A DNA stretch of 64,000 nucleotides from Natronorubrum bangense (GCF_004799645.1 NZ_CP031305.1:1116001-1180000); one strand, 5' to 3'; numbered from the stretch's first letter, positions 47,275-57,000 are shown. Translations and numbers: made by a program. The notes: generated by a model not told the origin, from the letters alone.

Positions 47275-47303
47275 TACAATTGTACTCAACCACAATATTG
47301 TGG
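47275..47303. promoter_or_regulatory. tandem palindromes between the giant regulator and the HalOD1 gene
   Basis: TACAATTGTA (47275-47284) and CCACAATATTGTGG (47290-47303) are both perfect palindromes with ACAAT/ATTGT half-sites, five bases apart. They lie 64-92 bases before the regulator start (minus) and about 115-140 before the HalOD1 gene (plus). Confidence 0.6.
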
Positions 47304-47415
47304 CAAGTCCGACGGTGAGCGTCGCACGCGTGCCGATGCAGACCCACGCAGTCGTTCGATTCCGGCACACCTTCTATACATGTAGTGTCCGACAACCGAC
47401 GAGATTACGTGTATA

Positions 47416-47715
47416 ATGGATAGCCAAATACCCATCCCTGGCATTGCTACGGATATCATGCCTGAAACGACGCTCGACTATCACAACGATTCGATCAGTC
47501 TCTCCGTCGTCGAGGCCCTCGCTGACAGCCTCGACACCGATCCCGTCGAACTCGAGCCGCTGTACCACGCTATCGACCCCGAGGCACTCGACCAGCTCTT
47601 TCAGGAAAGCACGCCAATAAGTGCGCGGGTAGAGTTTACGTACGGTGGGCATACCGTCGAGGTGCAGGGCGATGGAGCCATTCTCATCGATGGAACGGTC
47701 CACACGCGGTCGTAA
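47416..47715 (+). CDS. HalOD1 output-domain protein
   Basis: The 99-residue protein contains ISLSVVEALADSLDTDPVELEPLYHAIDPEALDQLF and a beta-rich end VEFTYGGHTVEVQGDGAILIDG, the HalOD1 domain. A TATA-like CTATACAT lies about 42 bases before the ATG; a later Met (47458) is an alternative. It lies 42 bases before a REC-PAS gene, so the pair probably forms an operon, divergent from the giant PAS regulator. Confidence 0.82.
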   Translation: MDSQIPIPGIATDIMPETTLDYHNDSISLSVVEALADSLDTDPVELEPLYHAIDPEALDQLFQESTPISARVEFTYGGHTVEVQGDGAILIDGTVHTRS

Positions 47716-47757
47716 CGACCTCGGATCGATGCAGTCGAGACAAAAAGAGGTACACCG

Positions 47758-48552
47758 ATGACTGTCCCACCACTGCAAACGGTCGTCCGGACCAGTTCGT
47801 CGGCTAGCGACTCGATTACGGCACTCGTCGTCGCCGACGACCGCCAGTATCGAACCCAGGTCGAAACGACCCTCGAGGACGATGCGCTGACGGTCCGAAC
47901 GGCGACGTCACTTCCCGACGCGTTGGGGGCGCTCGACGACATTGACTGTCTCGTCAGCGACTGTCCGACGGCTCGAGACGAAACCGTTGACGACTTCCTC
48001 GAGCGAGTCAGACAGCGAGCTCCAAACCTCCCGGTTTTGCTCCTTCTGGATCAACTCGCCGACCCAGCGGCGGCCATCGACAGGGTCCAGTCCTCGCAGT
48101 GGGTCGACTACATGATTCAGGGCCACTCAACGACCGCCGTCGAGCGATTGCGCCATCGAATTCGAACACTCGTCGAGCGACGACGGCTCGAATCGCTCTC
48201 GCAGCGCTCGTTGGCCAGCGTCGAACTCGCCAACGACGCGATCGCGACCGCCGCTCCTGACGGCGATCTCGAGTTCGCGAATCGCTCGTATGCGGTCCAG
48301 TTCGGCTACGACCGGGACGAACTCGTCGGAACGGCGTGGCAGGCGCTGTTCACCGCCGACAGCGTCGAACGGCTCGAAACGGCCGCAATTCCGACTGTCG
48401 CGGACGGCTGGCGCTGGACCGGCAGCTGTACCGGCCAACGAAAGACCGGCGAGACGTTTCCCGTCAGCATTCGGCTCGGCAGTCTCGAGGACGATAGTTT
48501 AGTGTTCATAGTCGAGACGGTCCCGACCGACGCAGACAAAGAGCTGAGCTGA
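47758..48552 (+). CDS. REC-like plus PAS signalling protein
   Basis: The 264-residue protein has a receiver-like N-terminal domain (ALVVADDRQYRTQV..., IDCLVSDCPTA, NLPVLLLLDQ) in which the phospho-acceptor Asp in CLVSD seems kept but the late Lys is not clear. A linker helix leads to a PAS domain (LANDAIATAAPDGDLEFANRS, FGYDRDELVGTAW, RKTGETFPVSIRLG). No kinase or DNA-binding domain follows, so it may pass a signal by contact. Confidence 0.8.
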   Translation: MTVPPLQTVVRTSSSASDSITALVVADDRQYRTQVETTLEDDALTVRTATSLPDALGALDDIDCLVSDCPTARDETVDDFLERVRQRAPNLPVLLLLDQLADPAAAIDRVQSSQWVDYMIQGHSTTAVERLRHRIRTLVERRRLESLSQRSLASVELANDAIATAAPDGDLEFANRSYAVQFGYDRDELVGTAWQALFTADSVERLETAAIPTVADGWRWTGSCTGQRKTGETFPVSIRLGSLEDDSLVFIVETVPTDADKELS

Positions 48553-48643
48553 GCGTTACTTCGAGACACGCAGTGCAAACCGATCAGCAGGTCCGTTCCG
48601 ACAGCGTTCCGTTCCGAACCGCACCACTGGAGCGCAGTGGCGC

Positions 48644-49933
48644 TTATGTGCCGTGGTCCCAGGAGCCCATGTACTCGCGTTGGGTCTCCGTAAGCGAATC
48701 GAACGCAACGCCTTCGGCCTCGAGTTTGATCTCGGCGATCTCTTTGTCGAGTTCGTCGGGGACGTCGTGGACGCCCGCATCGTAGGACTCACCGTTTTCG
48801 ACCAGTTCACGCACACAGGCTGCCTGCACGCCGAAGCTCTGATCCATCACTTCGACGGGGTGGCCAAGCGAGACGGGCGCGGCGAGGTTGACGAGACGGC
48901 CTTCGGCGACGACGTTGAGTCGGCGACCGTCCTCGAGTTCGTAGGCTTCGACGCCGTCACGGGCTTCGTAGCGGTCGGCTGCGAGGTCGTCGAGCGCCTC
49001 GAGGTCGATCTCGATGTCGAAGTGGCCCGCGTTCGCGAGCAACACACCGTCTTGCATCTTCTCGAAGTGCTCGCGAACGATGACGTCGCGGTTGCCCGTC
49101 GTCGTGAGGAAGACGTCGCCGACCTCGGCGGCCTCGGCCATCGGCATCACGTCGTAGCCTTCCATATGGGCCTCGAGGGCGCGGCGTGGCTCGACTTCGG
49201 TGACGATGACGTTGGCGTTCTGGCCAGCGGCCTTTTTCGCGACGCCTTTGCCACAGTAGCCAAAGCCGGAAACGACGACGTTCTTGCTGGCCCACGAGAG
49301 GTTCGTGGTCATCGCAATCGACGCCAGCGAGGATTCGCCGGTACCGTGGACGTTGTCGAACAGACGCTTCATCGGCGTGTCGTTGACTGCGAAGACGGGG
49401 TAGTCAAGCGCCCCGTCGTCGTCCATCGCGCGCAGTCGGTGGACGCCCGTCGTGGTCTCTTCTGCGCCGCCGATGATGCTCTCGATGAGTTCAGGGTAGT
49501 CCTCGTGGATCGCGGCGACGAGGTCCATCCCGTCGTCGACGGTGATCGTCGGCTCGTGGGCGATGACAGCCTCGATGGCGTCGTAGTACCCTTGGTCGTC
49601 GACGCCGCGTTTGGCGTAGCTGGTGATGTTCTCGTGGGTGTCGAGCGCCGCGCTCACGTCGTCGTGAGTCGACAGCGGGTTACAACCCGTCACCGCAACT
49701 TCTGCGCCACCCTCTGCGAGCGTCTCGACGAGGATAGCCGTCTTCGCTTCAACGTGCATCGCCATTGCGATGCGTTCGCCGTCGAACGGTTTGTCGGCGA
49801 CGAACTCCTCGCGGACGTGCTCGAGGATCGGCATATGCTGGGCGGCCCAGTCCATCTTCCGACGACCCTCCTCCTGTGCGGCGTCAAGCTCCGCCAACTG
49901 ATCGCTGATCGGCGGATACGCAGATTCGGTCAT
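48644..49933 (-). CDS. ahcY: adenosylhomocysteinase (S-adenosylhomocysteine hydrolase)
   Basis: The 429-residue enzyme cleaves SAH to adenosine and homocysteine, removing the inhibitor made by all SAM methyltransferases. Signatures: VTGCNPLSTHDDVSAAL, the NAD motif VVVSGFGYCGKGVA and NLAAPVSLGHPVEVMDQSF. The ATG at 49933 is confirmed by the MTESAYPPISDQLAEL start. An 84-bp repeat lies 74 bases upstream, so the promoter must be in or before that stretch. Confidence 0.95.
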   Translation of the reverse strand: MTESAYPPISDQLAELDAAQEEGRRKMDWAAQHMPILEHVREEFVADKPFDGERIAMAMHVEAKTAILVETLAEGGAEVAVTGCNPLSTHDDVSAALDTHENITSYAKRGVDDQGYYDAIEAVIAHEPTITVDDGMDLVAAIHEDYPELIESIIGGAEETTTGVHRLRAMDDDGALDYPVFAVNDTPMKRLFDNVHGTGESSLASIAMTTNLSWASKNVVVSGFGYCGKGVAKKAAGQNANVIVTEVEPRRALEAHMEGYDVMPMAEAAEVGDVFLTTTGNRDVIVREHFEKMQDGVLLANAGHFDIEIDLEALDDLAADRYEARDGVEAYELEDGRRLNVVAEGRLVNLAAPVSLGHPVEVMDQSFGVQAACVRELVENGESYDAGVHDVPDELDKEIAEIKLEAEGVAFDSLTETQREYMGSWDHGT

Positions 49934-50006
49934 ATCTCGACAGAAGGACAGCGGAGGCAAAACGCTACCGAAGCAGTGACGACAGTCCGCCACACCGCTG
50001 ACTGCT

Positions 50007-50090
50007 TGTAGTAACAACTGCACCGATTCACACACTGATCGCACAGCAATCGTTCGATCAGGTGTGCAGTGACGTTCAGTGGCTACGATA
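50007..50090 (+). repeat. 84-bp palindromic intergenic repeat, copy 3
   Basis: Reads TGTAGTAACAACTGCACC at the left and GACGTTCAGTGGCTACGATA at the right. It is immediately upstream of ahcY. The rest of the 326-base spacer (50091-50259) holds no gene I can support. Confidence 0.88.
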
Positions 50091-50259
50091 GTGGCGATCG
50101 ACTCGAGCACAAAAAACAGTGGTTCGAACGGGTCACAATCGGTTGTGCCGATCAGCCACGCCAGCGTCGCGCGCCCGATCGAGCCGAACACCGGCGACGG
50201 GATCGTGCCTCTGACACGACGAAACCGCCGCCGTCGACCGGAGTCCGGCGCTCAGGTCG

Positions 50260-51219
50260 TTAGTTAGGGCCAGCGTGGGACGGCGGTCCGCCGCCGTTAC
50301 CCTGGCTGGAGTTGTCGTCTTCGTCGGTTTCAGCATCCTCGTCGGCTTCTTCAGCGTCTACGTCTTCCTCACCTGGTGGGCCACCAGCGTGTTCCGGTGG
50401 GCCCTGATTGTCTGTCTCCTCGTCACCGTCACCTGATGGACCAGCGTGGCTTGGCGGGCCAGCGTGGTCGGGTGCGTTACCCGGGTTGTGCTCGAGGACG
50501 AAGTTCGCAACCGTCAGTCCGAGCGGCCCGTCGGAGTCGTCCTGTGCGTTCCCGACGAACGCGGAGACGAGCGAGCCGAAGGTGTCGTACTCGGCGGGCT
50601 CGAGCGTCTTCGTCGTCTCGACGGATTCGTTGTCGACCGTCGTGTTGAAGGCGACCTCAACGCTCTCGTTACCGAACGGTGCGTCCAGGCCCACCGTGCC
50701 GTTATCGCCCGTCGTGTACGTTCCCTCGTCGGCGTACGACGCGTTCTCGTCGACCGTCGAGACGTCGACGGTGGCGTTCGAGACGGCAGTCTCGTTGTCC
50801 GTCACCGTCACGACGACGTCACCGTTTTGCTCGACGGAGATCTCGAGGCCTTTCGGTTCTGGCTCGAGTGTTTCTTCCGTCTTATCGGTGAGTTCCTCAC
50901 CCGATGCGTTCTCATACGACGCGTTGACGGTCACGTTGACCGTCTCCTCGGGTTCGGGAAGGTCGACCGTGCCATCGGCGTCAGTCATGTTATCAACCGC
51001 GTACGGCGTGTCCTCATCGGTCGAGGTCACGTTGACAGTCGCGTTCTCGACCGCAGTTTCGTTCGATGTGACCGTTACGACAGTGTCGTCGACGGCCACA
51101 GTTATTTCATCGATCACTTCATCATCGCCTGTTTCCGCCGTGGCTGCCCCCACCGGGGCCAGCACGGACAGCATCATAACGGCAGCCAGTGCCACCACGA
51201 ACAGTCGGTTTCGATTCAT
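50260..51219 (-). CDS. secreted sequon-rich protein with Ig-like repeats
   Basis: The 319-residue protein has a Sec-type signal peptide (NRLFVVALAAVMMLSVLAPVGAATA). Two similar modules follow (ITVAVDDTVVTVTSNETAVENATVNV and ISVEQNGDVVVTVTDNETAVSNATVDV), as in carboxypeptidase-regulatory-like or Big domains. About twenty N-x-S/T sequons, such as NET, NAT and NVT, predict heavy N-glycosylation. The C-terminus is acidic with GPPSHAGP and GPPEHAGGPP repeats. No LPXTG or PGF anchor is seen, so it is probably released or held loosely. Confidence 0.78.
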   Translation of the reverse strand: MNRNRLFVVALAAVMMLSVLAPVGAATAETGDDEVIDEITVAVDDTVVTVTSNETAVENATVNVTSTDEDTPYAVDNMTDADGTVDLPEPEETVNVTVNASYENASGEELTDKTEETLEPEPKGLEISVEQNGDVVVTVTDNETAVSNATVDVSTVDENASYADEGTYTTGDNGTVGLDAPFGNESVEVAFNTTVDNESVETTKTLEPAEYDTFGSLVSAFVGNAQDDSDGPLGLTVANFVLEHNPGNAPDHAGPPSHAGPSGDGDEETDNQGPPEHAGGPPGEEDVDAEEADEDAETDEDDNSSQGNGGGPPSHAGPN

Positions 51220-51240
51220 CTCAATCGAGACATTCAGGAG

Positions 51241-51350
51241 TTTATGAATAAACCCACCCGGCGGTTTTGGACGGTTTCGGGTCGTTGAAACCGTCCGAGA
51301 ATAGTTTTGAGCGTTTATAACGACCGCTGAACGTTCGGTTTTCGTTCAGC
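51241..51350 (-). promoter_or_regulatory. promoter region of the secreted protein with two perfect hairpins
   Basis: A TATA-like box (51241-51252) is about 27 bases before the ATG. Beyond it are two inverted repeats: GGACGGTTTC (51269-51278) with GAAACCGTCC (51287-51296), and GCTGAACG (51326-51333) with CGTTCAGC (51343-51350). A second TATA-like TTATAAAC lies between them (about 51313-51320). Neither hairpin is followed by a T-run, so they look like operators rather than a terminator of the upstream gene. Confidence 0.5.
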
Positions 51351-51369
51351 CGGCTTGAGGGAAACCCGG

Positions 51370-52668
51370 TCAGTCCTCGGCACGAGCAACCAGCGTCTCG
51401 GCCGCCTCACTTGCCCGCGCTCGAACGGCCGCCTCGTCGAGCGTCAGGACCTCCCGGTCGCGCATGAGCACCTGCCCATCACAGACCGTATGGCGGACGT
51501 CCGACGCCGCGGCAGCGTAGGCGAGATGACTGACGAGGTCGTGTCGTGGGGTCAGATGTGGCTGCTCGAGGTCGATCACGGCGAGATCGGCGGGTTTACC
51601 GGCTTCGATGCGGCCGGTGTCGAGCCCAATCGCATCAGCGCTGCCCTGGGTTGCCATCGTCACAACGGCTTCGGCGGGTACCGCGCTCGCATCGTCGGCA
51701 GCGAGTTTGCCGAGCATGGCTGCGTCGCGGGCCTCATCCAGCATCGAGAGATCGTTGTTCGAGGCCGCGCCGTCGGTTCCCAGCCCGACCGTGACGCCCG
51801 CCTCGAGCAGCCGTTGGACGGGTGCCATCCCGCTGGCCAGTTTCATGTTCGAGGCCGGACAGTGGATCACACTCGTCTCTGCCTCCGCGAGCAGGCCGAT
51901 CTCGCTTTCGTCTACGTGGACGCCGTGTGCGATGAAGTCCTCAGACTCGAGCATCCCCTTCTCGGCGGCGTAGGCGAGCGGCCGGACGCCGTGGTTCTCG
52001 ACGATCGGCGTCACTTCGTCTTTGGTTTCGTTCGCGTGGTAGTGAACCGGCACGCCGAGCTCACGCGCCTTTGGGACGTACTCCGAGAGGTACTGGCCAT
52101 CGACGGTCGTCAGCGAGTGGGGCATAAACGCCGACGTGATCCGGCCGTCAGCCATGCCGTCGATCTCTGCAGCGACCTCGAGGCCTTCCTGGGCGTCCTC
52201 GTGGACTGCTGCCTCGTCTTTCCCGACGGAGATCACGCCGTGGCCAAGGCGAGCACGCAGTCCCGCTTCGTCGACGACGTCGGCGATCGTCGGCACGAAG
52301 AAGTACATGTCCGCAAACGACGTCGTCCCGGATTTGATCATCTCGAGGGTGCCGAGTTCGGTGCCAGCGCGAACGGTCTCAGCCGTTAGTTCGGCCTCGA
52401 CGGGCCAGATATCCTCCTGCAGCCACGCATCGAGGGGTTTGTCGTCGGCGTAGCCACGGAGCAACGTCATGGCGACGTGACAGTGACCGTTGACGAAGCC
52501 GGGTGTGACCAGCGACGCCGACGCGTCGAGAGTCTCGTCGGCCTCGCCAGCGAGATCGTCGCCGATCTCGAGGATCTCGCCGCCGTCCTGATCGACCAGT
52601 ACGTCCGCACGTGTCACCGTGATGTCGGGCAACAGCACGTGCCCACCGGTGATCGCCAGTGTCGTCAT
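51370..52668 (-). CDS. mtaD: MtaD-type SAH/MTA deaminase (amidohydrolase)
   Basis: The 432-residue protein starts MTTLAITGGHVLLPD. Metal ligands appear as GHCHVAMTL (HxH), VHYHANETKDE, FIAHGVHVDE and LGTDGAASNN. The MtaD/SsnA branch deaminates 5'-methylthioadenosine, S-adenosylhomocysteine or 5'-deoxyadenosine. Being near ahcY suggests it also handles SAM by-products; this is inference from position. An in-frame upstream Met (52773) gives no family match. Confidence 0.85.
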   Translation of the reverse strand: MTTLAITGGHVLLPDITVTRADVLVDQDGGEILEIGDDLAGEADETLDASASLVTPGFVNGHCHVAMTLLRGYADDKPLDAWLQEDIWPVEAELTAETVRAGTELGTLEMIKSGTTSFADMYFFVPTIADVVDEAGLRARLGHGVISVGKDEAAVHEDAQEGLEVAAEIDGMADGRITSAFMPHSLTTVDGQYLSEYVPKARELGVPVHYHANETKDEVTPIVENHGVRPLAYAAEKGMLESEDFIAHGVHVDESEIGLLAEAETSVIHCPASNMKLASGMAPVQRLLEAGVTVGLGTDGAASNNDLSMLDEARDAAMLGKLAADDASAVPAEAVVTMATQGSADAIGLDTGRIEAGKPADLAVIDLEQPHLTPRHDLVSHLAYAAAASDVRHTVCDGQVLMRDREVLTLDEAAVRARASEAAETLVARAED

Positions 52669-52823
52669 TGGCCGACGTTTCTCGTCGGGTGGCGTTATAC
52701 TGTCGATCCCGGCGATCGACCGGGGTCGGATCGTCAGCGACGGCGAGAACGGCTGCTCGAGACACAGCGACACAGTGTGTCACAGTCGGCGGGTTTAACC
52801 GTCGTTTTGTCACACATTCCACT

Positions 52824-53822
52824 ATGAACGGAAACAGAGACGAGCACGATGGACAACCCACAAGAGCGTCCGAGCGCGACGGGTCACCGGCTGCCGACCG
52901 CTCCGACAGCGACAGTCTCGGTCGCGGTCGCGACGAGTCGACCGCCGAACAGCCGACGGTCGATCCCCGAGACACCGAGGGTGCACCCTCGAGCCCCGAG
53001 CCACACACGGATCGCGGCATCGGCCCATCGGAGCCGCCGGATTCGGGAACCATCCGTAACTGGACCGGACTCACGGTCGCGCTCGCGATAATCGCGTTCG
53101 CAACCGCCGCAACGATTCTCGCCGCCTACGACGCAGCAACGGCGGCTGCCGGGGCGGCCGTCCTCGGTGCTGGGTTGGGTGCGATCGCACTCGCCGGCCG
53201 AGCGAGACCATCCGTCTTCGGGGTTCTCGACGACGCCTGGGCCGAACACCGGCTATACACCTGGTTTTCGGCTGGGCTGTTCGTCTTCGGAGCCGCCGTC
53301 GGGGCAGCGCTCTACGCTGCTGGCATCGATCTGACCGAACTGTTCCTCGAGATGATCATGGAGGAGTTCGGCGAGGACGAACTGCCCGGCGACGGTGAGG
53401 CGAGTTTCGATCTCTCGGCGACGTTTTTCATCGTCAACAACACGCCGCCGTTTCTGGCGGCGATCGCCGGCGCGCTGACGCTTGGCTTCGTGACGCTGCT
53501 CATTATGGTGTTTAACGGTGTTCTCGTCGGTAATCTCGTGGCAGTCACCGGCACAGAGGTCGGCGTGGGCGTCATTATCGCACTGATTGTGCCCCACGGG
53601 ATCTTCGAGCTGCCGGCGCTGTTCATCGCTGCCGGTGTCGGATTTCGGTTCCTGCACCGTGTTGGCGAGCGAATTGCCGGCTCACGGAGCGCGCTGTTTA
53701 CAAAAGCGTATCTCGTTCGAACGACCGCGCTGGTTGGCTTCGCGTGGCTGATTCTGGTGCTCGCAGCGTTCGTCGAGGCCTACATTACGTTCCTCATCGC
53801 GGACGCACTGTTTGCGATCTGA
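52824..53822 (+). CDS. SpoIIM-family membrane protein
   Basis: The 332-residue protein has a disordered acidic N-terminus (1-75) and about seven spans. The segment FFIVNNTPPFLAAIAGALTLG with ALIVPHGIFELPALFIAAG is the signature of the stage II sporulation M family, membrane proteins of unknown function in non-spore-formers. The start at 52824 was chosen because earlier in-frame sequence is basic. It is convergent with copA. Confidence 0.83.
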   Translation: MNGNRDEHDGQPTRASERDGSPAADRSDSDSLGRGRDESTAEQPTVDPRDTEGAPSSPEPHTDRGIGPSEPPDSGTIRNWTGLTVALAIIAFATAATILAAYDAATAAAGAAVLGAGLGAIALAGRARPSVFGVLDDAWAEHRLYTWFSAGLFVFGAAVGAALYAAGIDLTELFLEMIMEEFGEDELPGDGEASFDLSATFFIVNNTPPFLAAIAGALTLGFVTLLIMVFNGVLVGNLVAVTGTEVGVGVIIALIVPHGIFELPALFIAAGVGFRFLHRVGERIAGSRSALFTKAYLVRTTALVGFAWLILVLAAFVEAYITFLIADALFAI

Positions 53823-53847
53823 AACCGTCTCCAGCCAGATCGCCACA

Positions 53848-56454
53848 CTATCGTCGAAGCCATTCGAGTGGTTTCAAAATCGCGAGCTGGTAATCCTCGT
53901 GCGGATCGTAGGTCGCAAACGAGAGGCTGTTTGCCATCACGCTCACGCTCGAGGCAGCCATCGCCAACCCGGCAAGCGCCGGGTTCAGGAGACCAAGCGA
54001 GGCGATCGGGATCAGCGTGGAGTTGTAGACGAACGCCCAGAAGAGGTTCTGGCGCACCTTCGAGATGGTCGCCTCGGAGATGCGGATGGCTTTGAGGACG
54101 TCCGCGGGATCGTCACGCATCAAGGTCACGTCGGCGCTCTCGAGAGCGACATCGGTTCCCGAGCCGATGGCGACGCCGACCTGTGCCGTGGTCAGCGCGG
54201 GCGCGTCGTTGACGCCGTCGCCGACCATCATCACGCGGGAGCCGTCTTTCTGGAGCGCCTCGATGTGATCTGCCTTGTCCTCGGGGAGGACTTCCGCGCG
54301 CACGTTCTCGGGATCGATCCCGACCTGCTCGGCGACCGCCAGCGCGGTGCGTTCGTTGTCGCCGGTGAGCATCACGACCTCCGTGCCTCGTTCGTGCAGG
54401 GCCTCGACGGTCTCTGTTGCGCTCTCGCGAACGTCGTCAGCCACTGCGAGTGCGCCACGCAACACGCCGTCGACGGCAACTGGCATTGCCGTCTTCCCCT
54501 CGCGCTCGAGTCGAGTCAGTGTCTCCTCGACGGGTTCGGTGTCGATAGCTGCGTCCTCGAGGAGTTTCCGGCGACCGATCAGGACGGTTCCGCGGTCGGT
54601 CTCGGCCCGAATGCCGTGGCCGGGGACGTTCTCGAACGCGCTGACCTCGCCGAGTTCGACGCCGCGCTCGTCGGCTCCGTCGACGATTGCCTGGGCGATC
54701 GGGTGTTCGGAGCCGGATTCAGCCGTCGCGGCCGCCCCCAGCATGTACGACTCGGGGGATTCAGTCCGACCCGCAAGCGCGCCGCCGTCGGGAGCCGCCC
54801 CCTCGTCGACGAGTTCGACGTCCGTCAACACCATCTCGCCGTGGGTCAGCGTCCCCGTCTTATCGAAGACGATCGTGTCGATCCCACGGACCTGCTCGAG
54901 TACGTCTCCACCCTTGAAGAGGACGCCGTTGGTCGCGCTAAGCGTCGAGCCAACCATCGTTGCGGCCGGCGTCGCAAGCCCCAGCGCACAGGGACAGGCG
55001 ATGAGCAGCGCGGAGGCGAGGACGATCACCGAGAACTCGAGGATGGGGACGCCCACTCCACCGACGGCAGCGACCTCGGGACCGCCACCGACTGGCCCCC
55101 ACAGCGGCAGCCAGTCGACGACCGCGGCCAACGGTTCGGGAAAGAGAAACCAGAGCGTCGCCCAGAGGACGGCGTTTGCGATGACTGCCGGGACGAAGTA
55201 GGCGCTCACTGTGTCGACCAGTCGCTGGATCTCGGGCTGGCGCGACTGGGCTTCTTTGACTCGGTCGACGATCTGCTGGATCGCCGTCTCGGAGCCGACT
55301 TTCGTCGTTTCCACGAGGAGCACGCCGTTCTCGTTGATCGTCGAGCCGACGACCTCATCGCCCTCGCCTTTCTCGACAGGGACCGACTCGCCGGTCAGCA
55401 TGGACTCGTCGACTGCGCTCTGGCCGTCGACGACGACACCGTCGGTCGGAATCTTCTCACCCGGCCGGACTTTCAGCACGTCGCCGACCGCGACGTCCTC
55501 GAGTGGCACCTGCCGTTCCTCGCCGTCTTCGATTATGGTGGCTTCGTCGGCCTCCATCTCGAGCAGTTCCCGCAGCGCGCTGCCCGCACGGGCTTTCGAG
55601 CGGACCTCGAGCCAGTTGCCCAGCGTAATGAACCAGAGGATGAAGGCGACAGCCTCGAAATAGAGGCCAGCACCCGCGATGAGTCCGAGCAGGACGGCTA
55701 TGCTGTAGACGTAGCCTGTCGAGGTCCCCATCGCGACCAGCGTGTCCATGTTGGCCCGTCGATCGTTCGAGAACGCCCGGTAGGCTCCGACGAGGAACTC
55801 CTTGCCGAGCGTCGCCATCAGCGCCGTCGCGAGGACGAACTCGAGGGCGTCAACCCACACCATCTCGATGCCGAGCAGCTCGTGAGGTGGTGGAGCGAGC
55901 CCGAGCATCGCGAGCATGATCGGCACGAACGGCAGTGTGAGGATGCCACCACCGATCACGAGCCGACGCTGTCGGCGCAGTTCTTTCTCGACAGCGCGTT
56001 CGCGCTGGCTCGTCTCTCGGGCAGTGTCTCCCGCATCACGGACGGGCTCGTAGCCAGCATCTTCGATGGCTCGATAGATCTCAGCGAGCGAGACGTCGCT
56101 GGGGTTGTACTCGACGCGGGCTTCGTCCGAGGCGAAGTTCACGTCCGCCCGGAGCACTCCTGGCAGGGCTTCAGCCGCGTCGCCGACTGCTTCCGAGCAG
56201 GTCGAACACGACATCCCCATGACGGTGATCGTGTCTGTCTCCCCGGCTGCCTCGTAGCCAGCGTCGTCGATCGCGTCGTAGATCTCTGCCAGCGAGATCT
56301 CCTCGGGGTCGTATGCGACCGTCCCCTCGTCGGTCGCGTAATTGGCGCTCACCGACTCGACACCATCGAGATCACGGACAGCGTCCTCGACGGACCCTGA
56401 ACACGTCGAACAGGACATGCCTGTAATCTCGAGATGCGCTCGTCTCGTACTCAT
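53848..56454 (-). CDS. copA: copper-transporting P1B-type ATPase with two HMA domains
   Basis: The 868-residue pump has two metal-binding HMA domains (GMSCSTC at 12-18 and 80-86), eight spans, the ion-pore motif CPC ([10 protein letters not shown], about residue 485), the phosphorylation site [10 protein letters not shown] (about 531) and [12 protein letters not shown]. It exports Cu(I). The N-terminal MSCSTC in place of MTCxxC is a small variation. No separate copper chaperone or CopR-like regulator gene is next to it. Confidence 0.95.
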   Translation of the reverse strand: MSTRRAHLEITGMSCSTCSGSVEDAVRDLDGVESVSANYATDEGTVAYDPEEISLAEIYDAIDDAGYEAAGETDTITVMGMSCSTCSEAVGDAAEALPGVLRADVNFASDEARVEYNPSDVSLAEIYRAIEDAGYEPVRDAGDTARETSQRERAVEKELRRQRRLVIGGGILTLPFVPIMLAMLGLAPPPHELLGIEMVWVDALEFVLATALMATLGKEFLVGAYRAFSNDRRANMDTLVAMGTSTGYVYSIAVLLGLIAGAGLYFEAVAFILWFITLGNWLEVRSKARAGSALRELLEMEADEATIIEDGEERQVPLEDVAVGDVLKVRPGEKIPTDGVVVDGQSAVDESMLTGESVPVEKGEGDEVVGSTINENGVLLVETTKVGSETAIQQIVDRVKEAQSRQPEIQRLVDTVSAYFVPAVIANAVLWATLWFLFPEPLAAVVDWLPLWGPVGGGPEVAAVGGVGVPILEFSVIVLASALLIACPCALGLATPAATMVGSTLSATNGVLFKGGDVLEQVRGIDTIVFDKTGTLTHGEMVLTDVELVDEGAAPDGGALAGRTESPESYMLGAAATAESGSEHPIAQAIVDGADERGVELGEVSAFENVPGHGIRAETDRGTVLIGRRKLLEDAAIDTEPVEETLTRLEREGKTAMPVAVDGVLRGALAVADDVRESATETVEALHERGTEVVMLTGDNERTALAVAEQVGIDPENVRAEVLPEDKADHIEALQKDGSRVMMVGDGVNDAPALTTAQVGVAIGSGTDVALESADVTLMRDDPADVLKAIRISEATISKVRQNLFWAFVYNSTLIPIASLGLLNPALAGLAMAASSVSVMANSLSFATYDPHEDYQLAILKPLEWLRR

Positions 56455-56591
56455 AGAAGTAAGTATGAACTACACGTTCAAGCCGGTTTGGGATTGTAAA
56501 TAGCTATTATTTCAAATATGAGGTTTTGAATGTAAACTAGAAGGGGGAAGAGTTTTAATGAAAAGTTAGGTCGTGTCGCCGAGCAGCGAGT

Positions 56592-56900
56592 TTACTCCTC
56601 GTCGTCCGAGCGGAGCCACCAGAGAACAGCAGCCAACACGAGGACGACACCAACCACTTTGAGGAGTGTGACGACCGTCCGTGAGTCGTCGGATGCCGTC
56701 TCCGTGTCGGGTTCGGCTTCGCTTACGGCTGTCTCGTCCTCGCGTTCGGTCGATTCCGTATCGGCTTCGTTCTCAGTCTCGTCCTCGCGTTCGGTCGGTT
56801 CCGTCTCGGCTTCGTTCTCTGCCTCATCCTCGTGTTCGGTCGTTTCCGCATCGGTCTCGTCTTCAGCCGTCTCCGCATCTGTCGACTGCGTGCTTGCCAT
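56592..56900 (-). CDS. acidic tail-anchored protein with repeated segments
   Basis: The 102-residue protein is Glu/Thr/Asp-rich for about 70 residues, with a TEREDETENEADTES unit repeated, and has one span near the C-terminus (TLLKVVGVVLVLAAVLWWL). The polar part would face the cytoplasm if the span is a tail anchor. The repetition reflects short DNA duplications in this part. Function unknown. Confidence 0.6.
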   Translation of the reverse strand: MASTQSTDAETAEDETDAETTEHEDEAENEAETEPTEREDETENEADTESTEREDETAVSEAEPDTETASDDSRTVVTLLKVVGVVLVLAAVLWWLRSDDEE

Positions 56901-57000
56901 GTGAGTTCGTTACACTCGTCATGAATATAAGAGGTGTGGATGATTCGTGCTCGCTGTGAATCGATTCCATGCGAGACAGCGCCGAGTACGCAGCGACGTT

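Noticed and set aside
50092..50259. Minus-strand frame MFGSIGRATLAWLIG running into repeat copy 3 and ahcY
   Set aside because: It is open partly because the repeat happens to lack stops in that frame; the ahcY start is clear at 49933 and no relative of the extension is recognised.
51287..51296. The 10-bp hairpin as the terminator of mtaD
   Set aside because: On the minus strand it is followed by AAAACC rather than a T-run, so an intrinsic terminator is unlikely.
53812..56400. An 862-codon plus-strand frame opposite copA
   Set aside because: Its length comes from the codon bias of copA on the other strand. The sequence is Arg/Asp-rich without domain structure, while the minus frame has every P-type ATPase motif.
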